From an uncultured Prevotellaceae bacterium (GTDB lineage: Bacteria; Bacteroidota; Bacteroidia; Bacteroidales; Muribaculaceae), in the NCBI GenBank assembly GCA_937892085.1, contig CALAVD010000260.1:1-5287 (forward strand): a DNA stretch of 5,287 nucleotides, in the 5' to 3' direction. Shown piece after piece: positions 1 to 5,287 of the stretch. The notes under the pieces are model-generated. The model was given only the letters and a program-made list of their open reading frames with translations. It was not told the DNA's origin and searched no databases. The position numbers and the translations under genes are program-made. The stretch's first letter is position 1. The number at the start of each line of letters is the position of its first letter.

Positions 1-3000
1 AAGTAGCGCTTGAGCCGTCACCAGGCGGGTCTCGAAGCACCATCTGCACTCGGCTGGGACCGGCGGTGATGAAGTTATTACCAGTGGGCACCACGCCCGA
101 GATAATAGCCGTGAGACCTTCGCTACTCCACAATTTCGTCTGTCCCTCAATGACGGTCGAGGCATTCATGTTTCGGGTGAAGGGAGCACTGAGGCTGGGA
201 ATGCCGGCAATCCACTTGTAGATGCCCTCGCCGTTGGAGTCGAGTTGCACTTGTTCGGGGTCAAGTTTCGCCATGTCGCCTCGTTTCACCTCGTGTCCAT
301 CAATGATGTTATCTTCAGCTACAATGAGTGCTGCCTCTCCAAGCTCGTTGCCAAAGGTGACCACCGAGTCGCGTAGCATATCGTTATACAATTCTTTTGT
401 GGCGCCTGGGTCGTAGTTGTGGTAAGGCTCATAAGCTCGAACCTTGAAGTTATAGGTTTTGCCTAACTGGAAGATTGGGAAACCGTAGTTATAGGTAACC
501 TCACCAGTCGTTTCATTGTAGTTATAGATAGGCAGCTTTATATCTTCGCCAGCATCTCTCACGGTGATGGTGTCGGTACCGAAGGCGCCGGCAGGTAGTC
601 CCATCTGAGTGATGTCGATCACGGGGTTGCTGCGATAGGTAAGCAATAACTTCCTGTTGCACTTGAATAGTGGCAAGGGCTCATTTGTCTCTGTATAGAG
701 AGTGTCGGGGATAATGGTGTCATTGGGATTGATGAGGTTCACAGCGGGTATGTTCATGAACTTCTCATCATTGTCCAAGTCGGGATTATTAGGGAATTTC
801 ACGCTCTCCACCATGTAGCGCAGTGGTGGCACCTTAGCGCTGAACTCGCCAGTCTTGGCGTCGGTGGTGATTTTGATGTATTTCACGTTATCAACATTGC
901 CGCCGGCACGATAAGCAGTGCTGTTGATGCTGGCCGAGGCTCCCGCAACCTCCACGTCCTCGGGATTGGCAATCCACTCGGTGGTGGTGCCGCTCACCTG
1001 CTGCACAGCATTGAGCATTCGTTGCGGGTGGTCGAGCGGTGTCAAGGTTATTACCGCCTGACCAATGGTATTCTCGCTCTCTCCGTATCCTAATGGTTTC
1101 TCCCCCTCGGTCTGACCGCCGGTAACACGGCCTGCAAAGATAACGAGAGTGTTATCGTAGAAATCTATATGTGTGTCACTCAAGAACTCATAGGTCTCAT
1201 CCTCGGCGACTGGATAGCGGCCAGCCCCTTCAAAAGTGTGCCCAAGACGGCGCGCCTCGATGTAGTGGCTACCGATGGGAACCGAAATCTCATACTCTCC
1301 ATCGGCGTTGCTGTAGATGAGTTTGTCGTTCTTGTTGCATGGTGTGCCGTCAACATAGAAGCTCACGCTATCGACAGGGATAGTGGTGCCGCTATAGCGG
1401 ATGGTACCACTCACTTTAAAGCTCGACACATCGGTAAAGTCGCAGTTGTTGATGGTGAGCGACGTTCCGCCGATGAATGCTGAGCGGCTGGTGGGTGAGA
1501 ACGAGTGTATTCCCTTGGTGGGATATACACTGTAGCGAGTGCCGCTGCCCGTGAAGGGGATTCCGCGAATCTCATACTCGCCTCGCTCGTTGGTAATGCC
1601 GTAGGACGATAGTTGCTTCTCGGTGGGAATCACATCGCTGGGACGAGTGTTGGCTCCCACGGTGACGTGATGTCCGTTAGGCACACCATTAGTGAGCGAG
1701 CAATCAAACGCATATTCTTCCAGACCTTCGTCAAAGTTTATATAGGCTTTCAGACCCTCGGACTCACCACTGATGATGCGGTCGGCATCGGTGAGAATCT
1801 GCTCGTCGGTGAGGACGCGGTTCCAGAGTCGAATCTCGTCAACATTGCCCCTGAAGTCGGGGAACAGAACCAAATTGTTGCCGTCAAGTCCCTTTATTAA
1901 AAGTTTCATTTCCTTGAACAGCGGACCGTAGTTACCTGCCCAATGAGGCTTATCGTGAGCCTCAATTTTATATCTTAGGTATTTCGTCCCGGGAAGGATC
2001 ACAAACTCGGTGTCGTACTCAATCCAGTCATGCACCGACAGGTCGTTACAAATTGTTTCCGTGCTGAGGGTATTATAAGCAGCATCCAGCATCGAGACGG
2101 TCACACGTGCAACGCGAGCTCCCATAGGTGAGCTCGAAGTTACCGAGCCCATTACAGTTGCGCCAATCATTGTATCGCTCACCGGCACATCCATGTGGGC
2201 GGTGCCTAAATTGTAGCTGGTACAGAAGGCTCCATCACGTATTATCCAGAGACTGGAGGCACCTTCATCAAGGTTCCATGAGTCAAACGAGCTGCCGCTT
2301 TCGTTCAGCAAAAAGTCGCGGAAGTGAATGTTGGTTGACGTTTGAGACGTGGCATCTTGAGAATTGACGGCCTTGTCGTTGCCAGCAATGCGTGCGGTAG
2401 CTGAATAGCCGTTGCTCTTAATAGAAAGCTGCGAGTACTCGTCGGCGGGTATGGAACCCACAACGGTATTGCCCATCTTTACGTCAAACGCATCATTGCT
2501 GCTATTATAGTTCAACTGCAGAGGTCCCACATGCTCCATCAGCGTCATCGTCTCGGCAGAGCGGTCGGGGTTCACGTAGAACTGGAGTGTGAAAGGCTTG
2601 CCCTCGGTCACGAGATTACTTAGATTGTTAAATGTGATTGCATCGCCATTCTCGAGCACGCTACGGCTATGAGCAAATTGACCACTTGCCAGGTCGCTCT
2701 CACGCAGAAGGGTGACACGAACATCATTCACGGCAGTGCCGGTGTCGAACTGCACGCGACCGCTCACCACGCCCGAAGCACGGCAGAAGCCCACGTCGCG
2801 CATCATGTTGCTCACTGCGTAACTGCCGTCATCACAATCACTGGTATAAGCGATAACACGGTATTCATAGTAACGACCGGGCTCCGTGGTTTTATCTGTG
2901 TAGGTGTACATCGCGTCGGTTCCTTCGGTCTGGAATACCGACAGCCAGTCGTCGCTGCCTATGAAGCGTCGTTGCACGTCAAAGAGCGTGGCAGCTGTGC

Positions 3001-4654
3001 CAATTTGATGAACTTTCCACTTTACAATCACGTCGCTGCCGGCAGTTCCCTTGGTAATGTCGAGTTCTGTGAGTTTTGTTGTGCCAGTCACGTGGGCATA
3101 AACGGTGTCGCTATAGATGTGAACTTTGCCCTCGGCAAGGTCAAGTTGCAGAAAATAACCATAATTTGAACAAGCCGATGCCGGCTTCTCATCGCTGAAT
3201 GTCGCCGTGCCGGCATTGCGGGGCACAGTCACCTCCATATAGTTACGGGTGATTGTGCCATTTGGCTCAATGCGGTGCACCTTAAAGGTAACGTCGTTCT
3301 CGCTCTTGGGCACGTTGCCGAAGTCCCAATCCATCTTCACGACATCGTTCTCACTATCGTCTTGCGCGAGGTGTAGCGGAATGACGGGGACAGTATTGGT
3401 GCGCACCTCAGCAGCGTGTACAATGGTGAGCGGATCGGGGTTGGAGGGGATAGCCACATCGCCCCACGAGCTCTTCTTCTGAAACACCTCGTAGCGATAA
3501 TATTTTCCTAATTCCAGACCTTTAGTGGCATTGTCGGTGAAAGGGCTATTCTTCGTCGTTCCCACCTGCACACGGTTTCCTTCGTAGGCGCCAATTTCGT
3601 TTAGCTCGGTGCGATATACCTGATATTCTCCCTCATCGTCCTGCTGATTACTTTCCCAGTTTAGGATCAAATTACCCTCCACCTGATTAGGTGAGGCACT
3701 AAGGCTGGTGATACTGCTATTGAACGATGTTGATGTAGTGATATTCTCATTCTGATTTTGGGAGATGTTGGCACCTGTCTCAAATGTGAATGATGTTTTT
3801 GTGTTACGCGTCACGTTGACCGTGAAATCCTTGTCGGTTGGGACGCTAAGCTCAAGCGATTTTGAGCTATGGTTCTCGGCACTGAAGTTGCCACTCGAGA
3901 ATGTCTTCCCGTCGGCAACTACGGTAGCTGTGTAGCTCGATGTAAACTTGAAATTGTTCACGCCATTGCCTATTGACGACGGCAGCCAACTATTGTCGGC
4001 AGTGAGTTTCACTTTGTCGGGTGCTGTCCACTGTATCATCGCCTCACGTGCACTCGAGAGTTCCATCTCAACGCCTTTCAGGTAGCGGGCGTGGATTGTG
4101 AAGTCATAATCGCTGTGCCAGAAGTTGTCCTGATGGTAATAAGTATCGTTCTCCACCTGCAAGGCAACTACATCTTTAAGTCCACGCTCGTTGGGGGTGA
4201 AGCGGAAATAAAACCAGTCATTGGCCATGCTCATGTTAACGGCACCATAGGTGAAATCGGTCTGGGTCCAGCTCGACGCTCCTTTTCCCCACTCGGCAAT
4301 CTTGTGCAGACTGCCGCCATGCACCATCACATAGATTTCCTGCCGGCTGCCATTATAATCGAAATCTTTAGCTTGACCACGATGATAGCGGAACTTCATG
4401 AGAATGGTAGGATACTCGGTAGTGATCTCTCCGTTGTGCTCGCTCTCGAAGCCACGGAAGTTGTCCATTTCGGTGGCCTCGTCCTTGCCGGTACACCAGC
4501 CGTAGCTCTTGCCACTGCTCACGTAGGAGACATAGACGTTGCACCAGTAGGATCCACCACCCTGGTCGCTGTAATGGCCGCTGACGGCATGAGAGGGCAA
4601 TGCCCACAGCAGTGCCAGCAATAGCGGAATGATAGGTTTAATGTGTAATTTCAT
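1..4654 (-). CDS. Giant secreted multidomain protein (Fn3-like, LamG, nested FBA-like, carboxypeptidase-regulatory-like modules), 3'-partial
   Basis: One open frame of 1551 complete codons, starting at ATG 4654-4652 and leaving the window without a stop. I chose this start because a signal peptide follows at once: residues 1-23, Lys2 and Lys6, a Leu-rich core, probable cleavage after Ser-His-Ala. Residues 24 to about 200 form an unassigned aromatic-rich domain with two Trp-Cys pairs (37-38, 53-54) that could form a disulfide. About 200-310 looks Ig-like. About 315-628 holds three fibronectin-III-like repeats, with YYRYEV and YYEYRV strand motifs. A LamG fold spans about 672-774 and 921-985, with the family signature DEIRLWNRVLTDEQI at 939-953. 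Residues 780-920 inside it resemble an FBA domain. Beta-sandwiches of carboxypeptidase-regulatory type lie at about 1015-1148 and 1173-1281, with repeated GEYEI motifs. RDPPGDGS lies at 1541-1548. No catalytic motif is visible. By family logic it is exported and probably surface-associated, binding glycan or protein; sorting signals would be downstream. Ligand unknown. Confidence 0.93.
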   Translation of the reverse strand, partial: MKLHIKPIIPLLLALLWALPSHAVSGHYSDQGGGSYWCNVYVSYVSSGKSYGWCTGKDEATEMDNFRGFESEHNGEITTEYPTILMKFRYHRGQAKDFDYNGSRQEIYVMVHGGSLHKIAEWGKGASSWTQTDFTYGAVNMSMANDWFYFRFTPNERGLKDVVALQVENDTYYHQDNFWHSDYDFTIHARYLKGVEMELSSAREAMIQWTAPDKVKLTADNSWLPSSIGNGVNNFKFTSSYTATVVADGKTFSSGNFSAENHSSKSLELSVPTDKDFTVNVTRNTKTSFTFETGANISQNQNENITTSTSFNSSITSLSASPNQVEGNLILNWESNQQDDEGEYQVYRTELNEIGAYEGNRVQVGTTKNSPFTDNATKGLELGKYYRYEVFQKKSSWGDVAIPSNPDPLTIVHAAEVRTNTVPVIPLHLAQDDSENDVVKMDWDFGNVPKSENDVTFKVHRIEPNGTITRNYMEVTVPRNAGTATFSDEKPASACSNYGYFLQLDLAEGKVHIYSDTVYAHVTGTTKLTELDITKGTAGSDVIVKWKVHQIGTAATLFDVQRRFIGSDDWLSVFQTEGTDAMYTYTDKTTEPGRYYEYRVIAYTSDCDDGSYAVSNMMRDVGFCRASGVVSGRVQFDTGTAVNDVRVTLLRESDLASGQFAHSRSVLENGDAITFNNLSNLVTEGKPFTLQFYVNPDRSAETMTLMEHVGPLQLNYNSSNDAFDVKMGNTVVGSIPADEYSQLSIKSNGYSATARIAGNDKAVNSQDATSQTSTNIHFRDFLLNESGSSFDSWNLDEGASSLWIIRDGAFCTSYNLGTAHMDVPVSDTMIGATVMGSVTSSSPMGARVARVTVSMLDAAYNTLSTETICNDLSVHDWIEYDTEFVILPGTKYLRYKIEAHDKPHWAGNYGPLFKEMKLLIKGLDGNNLVLFPDFRGNVDEIRLWNRVLTDEQILTDADRIISGESEGLKAYINFDEGLEEYAFDCSLTNGVPNGHHVTVGANTRPSDVIPTEKQLSSYGITNERGEYEIRGIPFTGSGTRYSVYPTKGIHSFSPTSRSAFIGGTSLTINNCDFTDVSSFKVSGTIRYSGTTIPVDSVSFYVDGTPCNKNDKLIYSNADGEYEISVPIGSHYIEARRLGHTFEGAGRYPVAEDETYEFLSDTHIDFYDNTLVIFAGRVTGGQTEGEKPLGYGESENTIGQAVITLTPLDHPQRMLNAVQQVSGTTTEWIANPEDVEVAGASASINSTAYRAGGNVDNVKYIKITTDAKTGEFSAKVPPLRYMVESVKFPNNPDLDNDEKFMNIPAVNLINPNDTIIPDTLYTETNEPLPLFKCNRKLLLTYRSNPVIDITQMGLPAGAFGTDTITVRDAGEDIKLPIYNYNETTGEVTYNYGFPIFQLGKTYNFKVRAYEPYHNYDPGATKELYNDMLRDSVVTFGNELGEAALIVAEDNIIDGHEVKRGDMAKLDPEQVQLDSNGEGIYKWIAGIPSLSAPFTRNMNASTVIEGQTKLWSSEGLTAIISGVVPTGNNFITAGPSRVQMVLRDPPGDGSSAT
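812..1612 (-). other. Carboxypeptidase-regulatory-like beta-sandwich repeats
   Basis: Codons 1015-1281 of the giant protein. Three segments show the pattern 'D/N-x-x-G-E-Y/F-x-I then hydrophobic strands' of the prealbumin-like carboxypeptidase regulatory fold: TNERGEYEIRGI (1021-1030), SNADGEYEISVP (1115-1126) and DAKTGEFSAKVP (1265-1276). Openings of the type VSGTI and FAGRVTGG precede the second and third. These are common stalk or cell-surface modules in Bacteroidota and have no enzymatic residues. Confidence 0.65.
1895..2317 (-). other. FBA-like (F-box-associated, galactose-binding-like fold) module nested in the LamG domain
   Basis: Codons 780-920 of the giant protein. The order of motifs follows the FBA domain of eukaryotic FBXO2/FBXO6/NCCRP1 as I remember it: an N-terminal FLLNESG...FDSW segment (781-793), then FCTSY (810-814) with HMDVPV (820-825) in place of the family's segment before its Ile-Asp-Leu strand, a VTVSMLDAAYNTL strand (851-863), W877, and the C-terminal signature LPGTKYLRY (887-895) followed by HWAGNYGP (904-911). 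The Trp that stacks on chitobiose in FBXO2 appears kept as W905; its neighbouring Tyr is His904. The module sits between the two halves of a LamG domain without breaking the frame. The similarity was judged by eye; glycan binding here is inference. Confidence 0.72.
2771..3712 (-). other. Three fibronectin type III-like repeats
   Basis: Codons 315-628 of the giant protein. Repeat 1 (about 315-421) and repeat 3 (528-628) show the typical Fn3 pattern: a Trp in strand B (NWE, KWK), VYR or VQRR in strand C, and a Gly-x-Tyr-Tyr-x-Tyr-x-Val strand F. Repeat 2 (about 422-527) is more diverged, with MDWDF and VHRIEPNG as its equivalents. They are probably spacers that extend the protein from the cell surface; no ligand motif such as RGD is seen. 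Confidence 0.7.
4586..4654 (-). other. Signal peptide of the giant secreted protein
   Basis: The first 23 codons encode a short basic n-region (Lys2, Lys6), a hydrophobic core of Leu/Ile/Ala/Trp at residues 8-19, and a c-region ending Pro-Ser-His-Ala before Val24. Ser at -3 and Ala at -1 fit signal peptidase I. There is no cysteine at the cleavage site, so this is not a lipoprotein signal. It supports the start at 4654 and export through Sec. Confidence 0.88.
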
Positions 4655-4707
4655 ATCTGAATTTTTATTAATTATAATCACATATTTATGTTAATGAATA
4701 AATTTTG

Positions 4708-4737
4708 CAAATTTACCTAATAAGAGATTAACCCATT
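4708..4737 (-). promoter_or_regulatory. Putative Bacteroidetes promoter of the giant secreted protein gene
   Basis: On the minus strand, TAAATTTG (4715 to 4708) matches the Bacteroidetes -7 consensus TAnnTTTG exactly. The upstream element is weak: AATG at 4737-4734, 18 bases away, is the best candidate for the -33 TTTG. Transcription would begin near 4701-4704, giving a leader of about 50 bases that is A/T-rich and has no clear Shine-Dalgarno sequence, as is usual in this phylum. Confidence 0.55.
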
Positions 4738-4758
4738 GTAATGTGTAAAATAATTTAA

Positions 4759-4774
4759 GTTTTTTTAAAAAAAC
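4759..4774. repeat. 16-bp perfect palindrome (T7/A7 tract) in the divergent promoter region
   Basis: G, seven T, seven A, C reads the same on both strands. It lies upstream of both divergent promoters, about 44 bases beyond the minus-strand -7 box and about 62 bases before the plus-strand -33 element. Such an A/T tract could be curved DNA, a shared UP-like element or a dimeric regulator site; nothing in the sequence selects among these. Confidence 0.5.
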
Positions 4775-4836
4775 AACAAATAAACTCTTTCAAAGAAACT
4801 GAACAACCTATCAATCATCAACTCAAAAAAATAATA

Positions 4837-4868
4837 TTGCGCTTGGCACAACCGGGATTGTTACTTTG
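4837..4868 (+). promoter_or_regulatory. Putative Bacteroidetes promoter for the rightward genes
   Basis: TTACTTTG at 4861-4868 matches TAnnTTTG at seven of eight positions, and TTGC at 4837-4840 lies 20 bases upstream as a -33-like element. The predicted transcription start falls at about 4872-4875, on or next to the ATG at 4874. The first ORF would therefore be leaderless or nearly so. Confidence 0.55.
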
Positions 4869-4873
4869 CGGGC

Positions 4874-5236
4874 ATGGAAAAGGATGACAAAAACATAAAG
4901 CCAACGGCTGCCGACAACAATAAGAAGGTGGACTATGAGATTGACACGTTGACTATCGACGAGATTATCGCTGAGAACACCCGGCGCAAGGCTGCCCTTG
5001 AGAGTGCCTACGACCCTATTGCCGGTGTGGGATGCTGCAACTGCCGCGTGCCCTACACTGTGCAGGACAACGACGGCACCCTTCAAACGCACTATAGAGA
5101 AAACGAGCACTATCCAGAGAGTGACGACCGTCGCGATGCTGCTGACGCTGTCGGTGGCGTGCAGGGCTCAGCACAGCGGCGTCATCCTGGAGGACACGCT
5201 GCGCGAGCTGACCGTCACGTCGCGCACGGCGCATAA
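4874..5236 (+). CDS. Hypothetical ORF, probably a truncated gene head overlapping the receptor gene
   Basis: A 120-codon frame from ATG 4874 to TAA 5234-5236. The first 70 or so residues look like genuine coding sequence: hydrophilic, with G/C-rich third positions and a structured start (Lys/Asp-rich tail, an acidic-basic helix around residues 27-45, then YDPIAGVGCCNCRVP at 48-62 with three cysteines). From about residue 75 the composition becomes Arg/His/Gly/Ala-rich with no hydrophobic pattern, while the next frame there encodes the start of a TonB-dependent receptor, so the tail is probably a shadow. No signal peptide or membrane segment. The head vaguely recalls N-termini of larger uncharacterised Bacteroidales proteins, but I cannot name a family. 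It may be a gene remnant, a leaderless leader peptide coupled to the receptor, or a real small protein. Confidence 0.45.
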   Translation: MEKDDKNIKPTAADNNKKVDYEIDTLTIDEIIAENTRRKAALESAYDPIAGVGCCNCRVPYTVQDNDGTLQTHYRENEHYPESDDRRDAADAVGGVQGSAQRRHPGGHAARADRHVAHGA

Positions 5237-5287
5237 GCGCGTAGAGGAGGTGCAGATAGGCGTCGAGAAGGTAGACATAGCAACGCT
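5121..5287 (+). CDS. TonB-dependent outer-membrane receptor, N-terminus only (start uncertain)
   Basis: Frame open from 4953 to the right edge. From GTG 5121 it encodes a hydrophobic TTVAMLLTLSVA core, Cys-Arg-Ala and a Gln, a typical signal peptidase I site for Bacteroidota. About ten residues later comes DTLRELTVTSR (25-35 from this start), then VEEVQIGVEKVDIATL (41-56). This is the entry to the plug domain of TonB-dependent receptors, usually followed by a segment on finding the plug 'LPGV'. The N-terminal carboxypeptidase-like domain of SusC-type receptors is absent, since the plug-like sequence follows the signal almost at once. ATG 5136 would leave only an 11-residue signal; GTG 5121 gives 16 without a basic n-region; an ATA at 5094 would give the most natural signal. 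The barrel lies outside the window, so the ligand cannot be read. Confidence 0.78.
   Translation, partial: MTTVAMLLTLSVACRAQHSGVILEDTLRELTVTSRTAHKRVEEVQIGVEKVDIAT

Noticed and set aside
1565..1585. Near-identical DNA for GEYEI at about 1569-1580 and 1286-1297 as a DNA repeat
   Set aside because: The match is only about a dozen bases and is explained by homologous protein modules.
4368..4607. Minus-strand 79-codon ORF inside the giant gene
   Set aside because: Same strand but a different frame from the long ORF; Arg/Gln/Leu-rich shadow with no independent support.
4091..4624. Plus-strand 177-codon ORF and the other plus-strand ORFs between 222 and 3482
   Set aside because: They lie antisense to the continuous giant frame, lack signal or domain motifs, and their composition is that expected from reading this gene backwards.
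4759..4774. T7/A7 palindrome as an intrinsic terminator
   Set aside because: There is no G/C stem, and it lies upstream of both divergent genes where no transcript is expected to end.
4823..5110. Minus-strand 95-codon hydrophobic ORF resembling a membrane protein
   Set aside because: It is antisense to the coding-like head at 4874 and crosses the predicted plus-strand promoter; the hydrophobicity is a complement effect of Asp/Asn/Lys-rich codons.
5142..5168. Lipobox in the receptor signal peptide (Ser-Val-Ala-Cys)
   Set aside because: Ser at -3 is atypical, and Cys-Arg-Ala followed by Gln is a good signal peptidase I site, as expected for an outer-membrane receptor.
5016..5234. Minus-strand 72-codon Arg-rich ORF
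   Set aside because: Antisense to the TonB-receptor frame, which has recognisable signal and plug motifs.

Overview
The window looks like a fragment of a Bacteroidota genome, most likely order Bacteroidales. The evidence is a very long modular exported protein, a TonB-dependent receptor N-terminus whose predicted mature form begins with Gln, Bacteroidetes-type promoter sequences (TAnnTTTG at about -7), and coding DNA near 50% GC around an AT-rich intergenic gap. No rRNA, tRNA, CRISPR array, insertion sequence or integrase is visible.

Layout. Positions 1-4654 are one uninterrupted minus-strand reading frame. It starts at an ATG at 4654-4652 and runs off the left edge after 1551 complete codons. 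I translated it by hand from end to end and found no stop. Because it has no stop inside the window, a complete-ORF search misses it and reports only its short shadows. The product is a secreted or cell-surface mosaic: signal peptide, an unassigned Tyr/Trp-rich N-terminal domain, Ig/fibronectin-III-type beta-sandwiches, a LamG (concanavalin-A-like) domain interrupted by a second module, several carboxypeptidase-regulatory-like beta-sandwiches, and an uncharacterised region reaching a DPPG motif at the window edge. Positions 4655-4873 are an AT-rich divergent promoter region with a promoter on each strand and a 16-bp perfect palindrome between them. Positions 4874-5287 read rightward. They hold a short hydrophilic ORF that looks like a truncated gene head, overlapped in another frame by the start of a TonB-dependent outer-membrane receptor that continues past the right edge.

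How the parts may work together. The receptor should import a ligand across the outer membrane. The divergent giant protein carries two potential glycan-binding folds and could act in ligand capture or adhesion, but a functional link is inferred only from divergent adjacency. The two observations most worth following are a module strongly resembling the F-box-associated (FBA) sugar-binding domain of eukaryotic FBXO2/FBXO6, nested inside the LamG domain, and the odd start of the receptor gene. There a signal-peptide-like sequence begins at an ATA codon inside another ORF, which suggests a fusion scar, a lost start codon or an unusual translational arrangement.
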